DNA of 64,000 nt from Streptomyces sp. NBC_01224 (GTDB lineage Bacteria; Actinomycetota; Actinomycetes; Streptomycetales; Streptomycetaceae). Positions 40,777 through 48,901 of this stretch are shown here, one piece after another. The stretch covers positions 4,397,001 through 4,461,000 of the forward strand of contig NZ_CP108529.1 of NCBI RefSeq assembly GCF_036002945.1. The letters run 5' to 3'. Made by a program: the position numbers and the translations under genes. Position 1 is the first letter of the stretch; each line of letters starts with the position of its first letter. Under the pieces are notes generated by a model. The model was not told the origin of the DNA. It searched no databases and saw only the letters and a list, made by a program, of their open reading frames with translations.

Positions 40777-42288
40777 CTACGCGTCGGCGAGCAGTGGGTC
40801 GTAAGCGGTCGAGCACCGGCGGCCCGACATGAAGGAGAGAAAGTCCTTCACGAACGCGCTGCGGGAGTACCTTGCGTCGGCGTCGGCCACCGTGCGCCGG
40901 AACCCGGTCCGGAACAGGGTCCGGTACTCGTCCGCGTCGATGAACTGGTTGCCGTCCGCGTCGGTGACGTCGAAGAGCACTTCGGCGACCCTGATCAGCG
41001 CGGGCCCGGCGAGGGAGGGGACAGCGGCGGCGTACTCCTCCTTGCTGATGCGGCCGTCGCCGTCGATGTCGAGGGCCGCCTGGAGTTCCCTCCACCACTC
41101 GGCATACGCGTTGTAGAGCCTGGTCTCCTCCGGTTCGTCCAGATCGAGGCGGGAGGACAACTCCCGGGCCATGGCGGCGAGATCGGGCCAGTCCAGGTAG
41201 CCGTCGCCGGTCTGGTCCAGCACCGCGGTGAAGAATTCGTCAGCGCTCCGCTGCGACCCGGTTCCCTCGGCGGGACCGTGCTGCACGGCAAACGGCGTGA
41301 CCAGCCGGAACAGGGCGCCGGCCTGCTTCATCCGGCCGCGCAGCGCGGTGAGCGTCGCGGCTTGAGGGGCGTCACTGTCCGAGGACAGGTAGAGCAGGCT
41401 GGTGAGGCTCTCGGCCCGGAGCCAGTTGTCGGGCAGGAAGCGTGCCAGGCCGACGGCCACGTAGACGCTTTGCATCAGCGTCTGGGCGCCAGGAATTTCG
41501 GGCAGACCCGCCCGCCGGCGGAAAGGCTCGGGGAGGGACGCCACCGTGATCGTGCCGATGACCGGGCCTGCGAGCGCGCGGCCCGCAGCCCATACGGTGG
41601 GCAGGCCGTCCAGCAGGGGCGGTGCCGGGAGATGGTCGAAGAGCTTGTAGAGGATGATGCGCAGCGCCTCCGTGTCCTCCAGCTCCTCCTGGACCATGTG
41701 GTCGTAGTACTGCCAGAACTCCTGCAACGTGGGCGGGAGATGGCCGACCCCATCACCCAAGACCGCGAGGAATGCCTGGTATTCGGCGTAGAGCCGTTCC
41801 ATGGAGGTCTGGTCGAGCGGCTGCCCGCTCAGTCGGCACATGGTGACGGAGCTCTCGAAGAGGGTCGCGACCACCCAGGCGCGGACCTGGGGGTCCATCG
41901 CGTCGTAGGGCCGGTCCTGTGCGTCGGTGCCGCTCAGCCGCGCGTGCAGGCGGTTGAGCCGCGCCGCCTCCCTCTGCCGCTCGTGATCGTCGGTGCCGAA
42001 CATGCGCTGCAGGCTCACGAGGGTGTTGCGCAGCCGTCGCCACGGGTGCGCGACGAACGTCGAGTTGTCGATCAGGGCCGCGCCGATCTGCGGGTGGGCG
42101 GCCTCCAGTACCGTGGCCCTGATCATGGCCAGTGCCCAGCGCGGATCGTTGAAGAACCGGTGGAACTGCGAGTCGGGACCGAACAGGGATCCGGACTGTG
42201 CTTCGGGGGCCGGCCGCGCGGGGTCACCGTGGTGATCGGTGGCTCCGGAACGCGTGCGCCTGGGGCGGCTGCTGCCTGTGTCCGTCAC
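40777..42288 (-). CDS. MpaB/rubber-oxygenase-type (DUF2236) protein with C-terminal EF hands
   Basis: 503 residues from GTG 42288. The first ~340 are the MpaB/Lcp catalytic domain family of heme oxygenases: FNDPRWALAMIRATVLEAAHPQI, FVAHPWRRLRNTLVSLQRMF, RLNRLHARLSGTD, WVVATLFESSVTMCRLSG and LLDGLPTVWAAGRALAGPVIG. Known relatives cleave farnesyl side chains (MpaB) or polyisoprene (Lcp). The C-terminal ~160 residues carry three EF-hand loops: DQTGDGYLDWPD near 358, DIDGDGRISKEE near 408 and DADGNQFIDADE near 443, so calcium probably controls it. It overlaps the cis-prenyltransferase stop by GTGA; the two genes are coupled. No signal peptide is seen. Confidence 0.82.
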   Translation of the reverse strand: MTDTGSSRPRRTRSGATDHHGDPARPAPEAQSGSLFGPDSQFHRFFNDPRWALAMIRATVLEAAHPQIGAALIDNSTFVAHPWRRLRNTLVSLQRMFGTDDHERQREAARLNRLHARLSGTDAQDRPYDAMDPQVRAWVVATLFESSVTMCRLSGQPLDQTSMERLYAEYQAFLAVLGDGVGHLPPTLQEFWQYYDHMVQEELEDTEALRIILYKLFDHLPAPPLLDGLPTVWAAGRALAGPVIGTITVASLPEPFRRRAGLPEIPGAQTLMQSVYVAVGLARFLPDNWLRAESLTSLLYLSSDSDAPQAATLTALRGRMKQAGALFRLVTPFAVQHGPAEGTGSQRSADEFFTAVLDQTGDGYLDWPDLAAMARELSSRLDLDEPEETRLYNAYAEWWRELQAALDIDGDGRISKEEYAAAVPSLAGPALIRVAEVLFDVTDADGNQFIDADEYRTLFRTGFRRTVADADARYSRSAFVKDFLSFMSGRRCSTAYDPLLADA

Positions 42289-43088
42289 GGGTGAGGTTCT
42301 CCGTTCGTGTGCGGCGTCACGCCGCCGAAGCGGCGATTGCGTTGCTGGTAGGCGTGCAGGCACTCCAAGAAGTGCGGCGCACGGAAGTCGGGCCAGAGCA
42401 CCGGCGGGAAGATCCACTCGGCGTAGGCCACCTGCCAGAGCATGAAGTTGGAGATCCGCTGTTCGCCTGACGTCCGGATGACGAGGTCCACATCGGGTGT
42501 GTCGGAAAAGGGCAGGTGAGCGGCGAAATGCTGCTCGTCGACGGCATCGGCCGGTACCCCGCTGCGGATGAGGGAGCGTGCCGCCTCGACGATGTCCCTG
42601 CGTCCGCCGTGGTCGAACGCCACGGTCAGCGTCATGCCTCGGTTCGTGTTGGTCAGCGTCATCAGGTCGGCGAAGTCCCGGGCCAGCGGCCCGGGGATCC
42701 TCGGGTCCGCCACTCCGAGGAACCGGCAGCGGATGCCGCGCGCGTGCAGCAGCGGGGCGTGTTTGCGCACCACGCGGCGCACCAGTTGCATGAGGAATTC
42801 GACCTCGCTGCTCGGACGTCGCCAGTTCTCGGTGGAGAACGCGTACAGGCTCAGCCACTCCACTCCCGACGTCCGCGCCGCCTCGATGACGTCGATCACC
42901 GTTGCTTCTGCTGCCCGGTGACCCGACGTACGCGGTAAGGACCGCCGTGCCGCCCACCGGCCGTTCCCGTCCATCACGCACGCGACATGGCGCGGCACAC
43001 CCCTGTACCGGTCCTCACCGGGTGGGCACCGCGGATGTGAATGGGCCGTCGACGAGGAAGGAGTGCCGCACGCTCGTTCAACCGTCAT
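42285..43088 (-). CDS. cis-Prenyltransferase (isoprenyl diphosphate synthase, UppS family)
   Basis: 267 residues from ATG 43088 with a gggggag site. Conserved regions are CVMDGNGRWAARRSLPRTSG (catalytic D40), WLSLYAFSTENWRRPSSEV, VAFDHGGRRDIVEA, VDLVIRTSGEQRISNFMLWQ and AYAEWIFPPVLWPDF. Such enzymes add isopentenyl units in cis to an allylic starter, making undecaprenyl diphosphate or short Z-prenyl products. Streptomyces already have housekeeping copies, so this operon copy may make a dedicated substrate for the downstream oxygenase. Chain length cannot be read from the sequence. A 700-nt gene-free region lies upstream. Confidence 0.9.
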   Translation of the reverse strand: MTVERACGTPSSSTAHSHPRCPPGEDRYRGVPRHVACVMDGNGRWAARRSLPRTSGHRAAEATVIDVIEAARTSGVEWLSLYAFSTENWRRPSSEVEFLMQLVRRVVRKHAPLLHARGIRCRFLGVADPRIPGPLARDFADLMTLTNTNRGMTLTVAFDHGGRRDIVEAARSLIRSGVPADAVDEQHFAAHLPFSDTPDVDLVIRTSGEQRISNFMLWQVAYAEWIFPPVLWPDFRAPHFLECLHAYQQRNRRFGGVTPHTNGEPHP

Positions 43089-43808
43089 CCGTGCTCCCCC
43101 GGCTGCCGCAACACAGTTCCCCCTCCGCGCATCCACCCGCTGGGTCACAGCGCCTCCTGGCCGCAAGGCTCTGCCGCAGTGGGCCCGGACAGCGCCCCGT
43201 TGTGTCCGGACTCTGCTGAGCGCGTTGCGCATCCGCCGGAAGCCTGTCGAGGCTGCGGACGGGTTTCGCTCCCGCAGACGGCGGACCGGCCTGCTCCGCG
43301 GACGGTCCCGGGGGATCCTCCGCCGCAGCGCCACTCGGATCGACACTCAGCAGAGTGCCGGTGCCCGGCCCCGGACACATCGCAATCTCCGCATATTCAC
43401 CTGTAGTACGTCAGTCCGCTTTAACGACCTCGTGGTCGCTCCTTGACCGGAATCGGGTAGTACCGGACGCTTCGGCACCGCCGGCATCCGACTCCGCTGT
43501 TTCGGCCGAGCCGGTTCCGACGACAAGGCCTCGCGGCGGCGCCGAAGGCCCGGCCGGCATTCACCCGATCGACCCGCCCACGCTCCGTGGGCAGACCCCG
43601 GGAGGCCGGGCAATACGGACCGGTTTCCGTCTCGGTCGAGTTCGGCGGAACCGCTGGCGGCTTCTGCCGACGCGGGACCTGATACCCGGCCGACACAAAT
43701 CCGCGCGGTGCTGGATGCACGGCCCTGATCAGCTGGATGCGGTCCTCTCACAGGCTGGGACACGTACGCGGTTCCTCGTGTACGTCGGGCCGTGAGAGGT
43801 GGTTGTCG
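43089..43808. promoter_or_regulatory. Divergent control region between cis-prenyltransferase and DD-carboxypeptidase
   Basis: 720 nt without a credible gene; open frames here are proline/arginine-rich artefacts. A TCAGTCCG/TTTAACGACC segment near 43410-43430 is AT-richer and may hold promoters. At the right end an inverted repeat (43745-43798) includes the ribosome binding site of the carboxypeptidase gene. Confidence 0.45.
43745..43798 (+). promoter_or_regulatory. Leader structure overlapping the carboxypeptidase ribosome binding site
   Basis: CTCTCAC (43745-43751) can pair with GTGAGAG (43792-43798), whose last bases are part of the Shine-Dalgarno region GAGAGGTGG. Between them ACGTAC and GTACGT form an inner hairpin. 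Folding would mask the ribosome binding site. Confidence 0.35.
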
Positions 43809-44828
43809 GTGGATGCTCGTCGGATACGTGCTGCTGTTCCGGGCGGGGAGGAGCGGACCGGACGGGCCCGTCGTGGCGCGGTGTGGGCTTCGGCCGCGGT
43901 GCTTGCCGTGGTCGGTGCCGGCGGCTGGCTGGGGCTCACCGGTGGCGGCGGTCGGGGCAACGGCGCCGCGCCGGTTTCCGAGGCGGCGGCCGTGGCGGAC
44001 CGGCTGGAGCTGCCGTGGCCGCAGGAGGGCCAGACGAGCATCGAGGTGGAGGGCGTCGGCAGCCTGGGGAGCAAGGGCGGACAGGAGCCGGTACCGATCG
44101 CGAGCGTCACCAAGGTGATGACCGCGTACGTGATCCTCAAGGAGCATCCGCTCAAGGGCGGGGAGAAGGGGCCGGAGATCACGGTCGACGAGGCCGCCGC
44201 GCAGGAGGCCCACTCGCTAAGCGAGTCCAGCGCCCCGGTCCGCGAGGGGCAGCGGCTCACCCAGCGCAAGCTCCTGGAGCTGTTGCTGCTTCCGTCCGGC
44301 AACAACGTCGCCCGGCTGCTGGCCCGTTGGGACGCGGGAAGCCAGGAGGCATTCGTGGCGAAAATGAGCCGCGCCGCCGCCGGGCTGGGGATGACCCGGA
44401 CCACGTACACCGGGGCCAGCGGTCTTGAGGCCACCACCAGGAGCACCGCCGACGACCAGCTCAAGCTCGCCCGCCAGGTCATGAAGGACCCGGTGCTGCG
44501 CGCGGTTGTGGCCATGCGCGAAACGACCGTCCCCGGGGTGCCCGGCACGATCACCAACTCCAACCGGTTGCTTGAGAAGCCCGGGGTGATCGGGCTCAAG
44601 ACCGGGTCGGGCACCGCCGCCGGCGGCAATCTCATGTGGGCCGTCGAGGTGAAGTCCGGCACAGCACGGCATCTCGTGCTCGGTGTCGTGCTTGGACAGC
44701 GCGCCAACACCACGCCCGCCGAGGGTCTCCGGGCCGCCCTGGAGAACAGTGGCCGGCTGGTCGACGCCGTACAGAGGGACCTTCCCGCTGCCCTCGCCCC
44801 TCGCGATGGCAAGCCGGTGCGGGCATGA
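43809..44828 (+). CDS. D-alanyl-D-alanine carboxypeptidase (PBP5/S11 family)
   Basis: 339 residues from GTG 43809 (TTG 43803 is an alternative). One membrane helix near residues 24-44 anchors the protein outside. Active-site motifs are S99-V-T-K102 in PIASVTKVMTAYVIL, S164-G-N166 in LLPSGNNVARLL, and K265-T-G267 in VIGLKTGSGT. It trims the terminal D-Ala of peptidoglycan pentapeptides, which can lower sensitivity to glycopeptides by removing their target. The protein is short because the C-terminal PBP5 domain is missing, as in many actinobacterial members. It overlaps the next gene by ATGA. Confidence 0.9.
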   Translation: MDARRIRAAVPGGEERTGRARRGAVWASAAVLAVVGAGGWLGLTGGGGRGNGAAPVSEAAAVADRLELPWPQEGQTSIEVEGVGSLGSKGGQEPVPIASVTKVMTAYVILKEHPLKGGEKGPEITVDEAAAQEAHSLSESSAPVREGQRLTQRKLLELLLLPSGNNVARLLARWDAGSQEAFVAKMSRAAAGLGMTRTTYTGASGLEATTRSTADDQLKLARQVMKDPVLRAVVAMRETTVPGVPGTITNSNRLLEKPGVIGLKTGSGTAAGGNLMWAVEVKSGTARHLVLGVVLGQRANTTPAEGLRAALENSGRLVDAVQRDLPAALAPRDGKPVRA

Positions 44829-45811
44829 CCGCGCTGGTCGAGCGCACGGGCCGCGAGGCCGGAGCGCGACCGGGAACCGGCGTGGGCGGCACGGGCGCTT
44901 GGCGGCGCGGATGGCTGATCGCCGCGGCCGCCGTGCTGTCCGCGCTGGTCATGGTCGGGCACACCCGGATGCCGAACGGGTTCGGCAACCCCGGCAGTCT
45001 CCTTGAGACGTTCCTGCCCTGGCTCGGGGTGGGCGTGCCCGTGATGCTGGCGCTGGCGGCGGTGCGGCGGTCGGCAACCGCCGGTGTCGCGGTGCTGCTT
45101 CCGGCCGTCGTCTGGTGCTCCCTGTTCGGCGGCCTGCTCATGGACAAGCGGTCCGCCGGCGGGGATCTGACCGTGGTCAGCCACAACGTCAACGACGAGA
45201 ACCCCGACCCGGTCCGGACCGCGCGTGAACTAGCTGCTTCGAGCCCTCAGTTGCTCGCCCTTGAGGAGCTGACCTCGCACACGGCACCCGTGTACGAGCG
45301 CGCCCTGGCCGACACGTATCCGTACCACTCGGTGCAGGGCACGGTCGGGCTGTGGAGCAAGTACCCGCTGCGGGATGTGGAGCCGGTCGCGATCATGCCG
45401 TGGACCCGTGCCCTGCGGGCCACGGCCGATACCCCGAAGGGGCCCGTCGCCGTCTATGCCGCCCACCTCGCGTCGGTACGGGTGCTCCCGAGCGTGGGCT
45501 TCACCACGGCGAGGCGCAACGAGGCGGCCGTGAAGCTGGCCGATGCCGTACGAGCCGAACCGCTGCCCCGGGTCGTGGTGGTGGGCGACTTCAACGGCAC
45601 GACCGACGACCGCGCGCTGCGGCCGGTGACCTCTCAGCTACGGTCGGCCCAGGAGGAGGCCGGTGACGGCTTCGGCTTCAGCTGGCCCGCGTCGTTCCCG
45701 GTGGCCCGGATCGACCAGATCCTGGTGAAGGGCGTCACACCGGTCTCGTCCCGGATCCTGCCGCCCACCGGGAGCGACCACCTGCCGGTCGCGGCCGATC
45801 TGCGCCTGTGA
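44825..45811 (+). CDS. Membrane-anchored endonuclease/exonuclease/phosphatase family protein
   Basis: 328 residues with three N-terminal helices (WLIAAAAVLSALVMV, FLPWLGVGVPVMLALAAV, VAVLLPAVVWCSLFGGLLM) and an outward-facing EEP domain. The catalytic pattern is complete: VVSHNVNDEN, LLALEELTS (metal Glu), VYAAHLAS, VVVGDFNGTTDDR and GSDHLPVAADL. EEP enzymes hydrolyse phosphodiesters in DNA, lipids or sugar nucleotides; outside the membrane a lipid-linked or teichoic substrate is plausible. Coupling to a DD-carboxypeptidase and the adjacent envelope-type two-component system suggest a cell-wall role. Confidence 0.85.
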   Translation: MTALVERTGREAGARPGTGVGGTGAWRRGWLIAAAAVLSALVMVGHTRMPNGFGNPGSLLETFLPWLGVGVPVMLALAAVRRSATAGVAVLLPAVVWCSLFGGLLMDKRSAGGDLTVVSHNVNDENPDPVRTARELAASSPQLLALEELTSHTAPVYERALADTYPYHSVQGTVGLWSKYPLRDVEPVAIMPWTRALRATADTPKGPVAVYAAHLASVRVLPSVGFTTARRNEAAVKLADAVRAEPLPRVVVVGDFNGTTDDRALRPVTSQLRSAQEEAGDGFGFSWPASFPVARIDQILVKGVTPVSSRILPPTGSDHLPVAADLRL

Positions 45812-45890
45812 GGGGGCGGGCGGTGGCCACCACCTTGCACAGCGGGATACTCTCGGGCATTTTGGTACCGATCAACCTTCAGGTGACGTG

Positions 45891-46667
45891 ATGCAGCAGC
45901 ACGACCGTGACGCGGCGGGACAGCGGGACAGCAGCCCCACCGGCCCCACCCCTGCCTCCGCCCCCGCCTCCATCCCCGATTCCGTCCACGTACTGCTGGT
46001 CGAGGACGATGAAGCGATCCGCAGGTCCGTCGGGATGGTGCTGGACCGCTACGGCTATCAGGTGTCGGCGGCGCCCGACGGCCTGACGGGCCTTGAGATG
46101 TTCCGGGAAGGACAGCACGACCTGCTGCTGCTCGACATCATGCTGCCGCACCTCGACGGCATCGGACTGTGCCGCAGGATCCGTGAGACGAGCCAGGCGC
46201 CCATCCTGATGATGTCCGCGCGCGGCGACGCGCTGGACGTGGTGGCGGGGCTGGAGGCCGGTGCCGACGACTACGTCGTCAAACCCGTCGACACCAGTGT
46301 CCTGGTGGCGCGGATCCGCACCCTGCTGCGCCGGGCCACCTTCACCGCGCCCACCACGGCTGCCGACCGGCCGGTCGACGACGGTCTGCTCACCTTCCGT
46401 GACCTCACCGTCGACACCCGTGGTCTGGAAGTCCGCGTCTCCGGGCGAACGCTCGCGCTCACCCCGACCGAGCTGCGGCTGCTCCTGGAGTTCGTGGCCG
46501 CGCCGGGCATCGCCCTGCAACGGCAGACGCTCCTGCGCAAGGTGTGGGACTACGGGTGGGACGGCGACATCCGGGTGGTCGATCTGGCGGTGCAGCGGTT
46601 GCGCAAGAAGATCGGCGCCGATCACATCGAGACCGTACGTGGCTTCGGCTACAAGTTCCGGCGCTGA
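45891..46667 (+). CDS. OmpR-type response regulator
   Basis: 258 residues from ATG 45891; GTG at 45888 is adjacent, but the aggtga site (45881-45886) fits the ATG better. The receiver has VEDDEAIRR, phospho-acceptor D82 in LLLLDIMLPHLDG, MMSARGD and K in DDYVVKPVD. The winged-helix domain includes LTPTELRLLLEFVAAPG and WDYGWDGDIRVVDLAVQRLR, KKIGADHIETVRGFGYKF. A 30-residue Ala/Pro/Ser-rich extension precedes the receiver. It is coupled to the kinase, which starts 1 nt after its stop. Confidence 0.94.
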   Translation: MQQHDRDAAGQRDSSPTGPTPASAPASIPDSVHVLLVEDDEAIRRSVGMVLDRYGYQVSAAPDGLTGLEMFREGQHDLLLLDIMLPHLDGIGLCRRIRETSQAPILMMSARGDALDVVAGLEAGADDYVVKPVDTSVLVARIRTLLRRATFTAPTTAADRPVDDGLLTFRDLTVDTRGLEVRVSGRTLALTPTELRLLLEFVAAPGIALQRQTLLRKVWDYGWDGDIRVVDLAVQRLRKKIGADHIETVRGFGYKFRR

Positions 46668-46668
46668 G

Positions 46669-48018
46669 ATGCGGCAGACGACCGACCCCGCCCCCACCCC
46701 CGGTGCCCGCGCCGACCGCATGCCGTCCGACGACGGCCTCGGCCACGCGCTGCGGCGCCTCACCGACCTGCGATCGCTGCGCTGGAAGATCGCTGCCGGG
46801 GTCGCGGCAGCGGCCTGCGCGATGGCACTGGGCATCGGGGTCCTGGTCCACCGGACCACCGAGGCCCGCTCCATGAACATCGGCCGCTCCACCGCGTTGC
46901 GTGAACTGGATGCGGCCGAAGCCGAGTTCCGGGGCGCACCGACCGCCCGGACGCCACCGTCCGCGCCTGCTGCCATCTACCTGGTCGGCGACAACGTACC
47001 GGATCAACTGCAGAAACGGCTCGCCTCCGCTCCCAGGCCCATGGCCGTGACCTGGTACGACACCCGGAAGCCGGCCCAGGGGCCGCGGATGTGGGCGGCG
47101 GACCGCGTCGACGGCACAGTGCTGGCCGTCTGGGTGGACATGGGCGCCGAGCTGCGCAGTGTCCAGGCCCTGGACCGGCACATGAGATACGCGGCTCTCG
47201 CCACGCTCGCCGTCGTCGTCCCCCTCACCGTCCTCGCCGCCGAACTGGTGCTCCGGCGACTGCGCCGGGTCGCCGGGACCGCCCGCCGCATCAAACGCGG
47301 CGACCTGGACGCCAGGACCCGAAGCCGCAGCCACGACGAGATCGGCGAAATCTCCTCCGCGGTCGACCTCATGGCGGACGCCCTGCAGGACCGGCTGCAC
47401 AACGAACAGCGTTTCACCGCCGACGTCGCCCACGAACTGCGCACCCCGCTCACCGGCCTCGTCACCTCCGCGTCCCTCCTCCCGGAGAGCGAGGCCACCG
47501 ACCTGGTCCGCGACCGCGTCCAGGTGCTGCGCGCCCTCGTGGACGACCTCCTGGAGATCTCCCGCCTGGACGCGGGCGTCGAGCAGGCCGACGTCCAAGC
47601 GGTACCACTCGACGAGCTGGTGACGGAATCCGTACGACGCACGGGCCTGGAGACGCGGATCACGGTGACCGGCCACCCGGTTGCCGAGACCGACCCGCGC
47701 CGCCTCGACCGCATCGTCACCAACCTGATCCTCAACGCCCACCGCCACGGCGCGACGCCGGTCGAGGTCACGGTCGACGGCACGACCATCACCGTCCGCG
47801 ACCACGGCCCCGGCTTCCCCCCGGAACTCCTCGCCCACGGACCCCAGCGCTTCCGCACCGGAGCCGCCGAACGGGGCCACGGACACGGCCTCGGCCTCAC
47901 CATCGCCCTCGGCCAGGCCCACGTCATCGGCGCCCGCCTCACTCTGGCCGACACCACCCCCTGCGGAGCCATGGCCACACTGGAACTGCCCCGCCACGCG
48001 GATCCACCAGCAGTCTGA
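46669..48018 (+). CDS. Sensor histidine kinase with extracytoplasmic loop (HAMP-HisKA)
   Basis: 449 residues. Transmembrane helix 1 is near 38-60 (IAAGVAAAACAMALGIGVLV) and helix 2 near 165-190 (ALATLAVVVPLTVLAAELVL), enclosing a ~105-residue sensor loop. A HAMP segment follows (RRIKRGDLDARTRSRSHDEI), then HisKA with H255 in FTADVAHELRTPLTGLVTS. The HATPase has NLILNAHRHGATPVEVTV (N box), DHGPGFP and GHGHGLGLTIALGQA. It pairs with the OmpR regulator upstream and likely senses envelope stress or an antibiotic, controlling the carboxypeptidase-phosphodiesterase operon next to it. Confidence 0.94.
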   Translation: MRQTTDPAPTPGARADRMPSDDGLGHALRRLTDLRSLRWKIAAGVAAAACAMALGIGVLVHRTTEARSMNIGRSTALRELDAAEAEFRGAPTARTPPSAPAAIYLVGDNVPDQLQKRLASAPRPMAVTWYDTRKPAQGPRMWAADRVDGTVLAVWVDMGAELRSVQALDRHMRYAALATLAVVVPLTVLAAELVLRRLRRVAGTARRIKRGDLDARTRSRSHDEIGEISSAVDLMADALQDRLHNEQRFTADVAHELRTPLTGLVTSASLLPESEATDLVRDRVQVLRALVDDLLEISRLDAGVEQADVQAVPLDELVTESVRRTGLETRITVTGHPVAETDPRRLDRIVTNLILNAHRHGATPVEVTVDGTTITVRDHGPGFPPELLAHGPQRFRTGAAERGHGHGLGLTIALGQAHVIGARLTLADTTPCGAMATLELPRHADPPAV

Positions 48019-48154
48019 CCGACAGCCGGCAGAGCGGCCGGCCCCCCTCCCGCTGCTCCGTGGTTGCGGTCCCGGTTGCGTTCGCCCACGTACAGCGCCG
48101 TTCAGAAGCCCCGCCCGCAGCTACTGCACCGCAGGTCAGAACGGTCCGGGCAAC

Positions 48155-48196
48155 ACGTCGAAGGGCCCCACCGTTCGCGGTGGGGCCCTTCGACGT
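48155..48196 (+). terminator. Terminator hairpin nearly identical to the tRNA-Ser terminator
   Basis: A perfect 19-bp stem with TTCG loop (48155-48173 with 48178-48196), 137 nt after the kinase stop. Arms, loop and the preceding GGGCAA-Y-ACG match 28672-28717 apart from two pyrimidine changes. Confidence 0.85.
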
Positions 48197-48658
48197 CGCG
48201 TTCGTGGTTGCGGGGCATGCAGTCCCCGGTAGTCCTTCTTGGTTCCACGAGCTTTCAACCGTCGCTGAAAGTTCCGGGATCGAGAGGATCTGCCGGGGGC
48301 CTGGCCAGAGCCAACGAGAGGGTCACTCGGTTCGGCGAACGTCTCCACCGACGGTGCGGCTCGCTCTGGTTTTCTGGTGTATTGAAGATTGTCCTCCCTA
48401 TTTCTCCCGGGTCAAGGGCTTTCGGACTATTACGGACAAAACTTAAGATTTCGCCTCCCAGGCTTCTCCTTCCCCCTTGTCCGGTGCCGAGGAATGCCGC
48501 TTCCCCGGCTTCGCCGTGCCGGAGGAGCTCGCGCCGGGCGAGGCCGGTGCGTCCCGAAGCGGCGCGCGCCGATGACTCCATTGGCCCGCCATTGCTCGCG
48601 GAACCACAGCGGCACTCGCAGGCTGAGGCGGGGGTACTACTGGAAGGGCGGCCCCTGG
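48197..48658. promoter_or_regulatory. Region upstream of the ferredoxin-reductase-P450 operon
   Basis: 462 nt without a supported gene. GC content drops around 48360-48450 (GTATTGAAGATTGTCC and ATTACGGACAAAACTTAAGA), the AT-richest patch nearby, and probably carries the operon promoter. Confidence 0.45.
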
Positions 48659-48901
48659 ATGAGGCTTGTCGTCGATCTCAATCGGTGTCAGGGGTACGCA
48701 CAGTGCGCCTTCCTCGCACCCGATGTCTTCGCCATGCATGGCGAGGAGTCGCTGTTGTACAACCCGCACGCCGACGAGACACAGCGGGAGCAGGTGCTTC
48801 GTGCCGCCACTGCGTGTCCGGTGCAAGCGATCCTGGTGGACGACCTGGGTGACGCGTCGGGAGAAGGCGTTGGGCGAGAAGGGCTGTCCGGTGTCCGGTG
48901 A
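48659..48901 (+). CDS. Ferredoxin, 3Fe-4S type
   Basis: An 80-residue ferredoxin with the P450-partner pattern: C10 and C16 in VDLNRCQGYAQCAFLAPDVF and C53 in AATACPVQAI. The missing second cysteine of the usual CxxCxxC (A14 region) indicates a 3Fe-4S cluster, common in Streptomyces P450 electron donors. ATG 48659 follows ggaaggg. It overlaps the reductase start by 11 nt, so the two are translated together. The C terminus is slightly extended. Confidence 0.92.
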   Translation: MRLVVDLNRCQGYAQCAFLAPDVFAMHGEESLLYNPHADETQREQVLRAATACPVQAILVDDLGDASGEGVGREGLSGVR

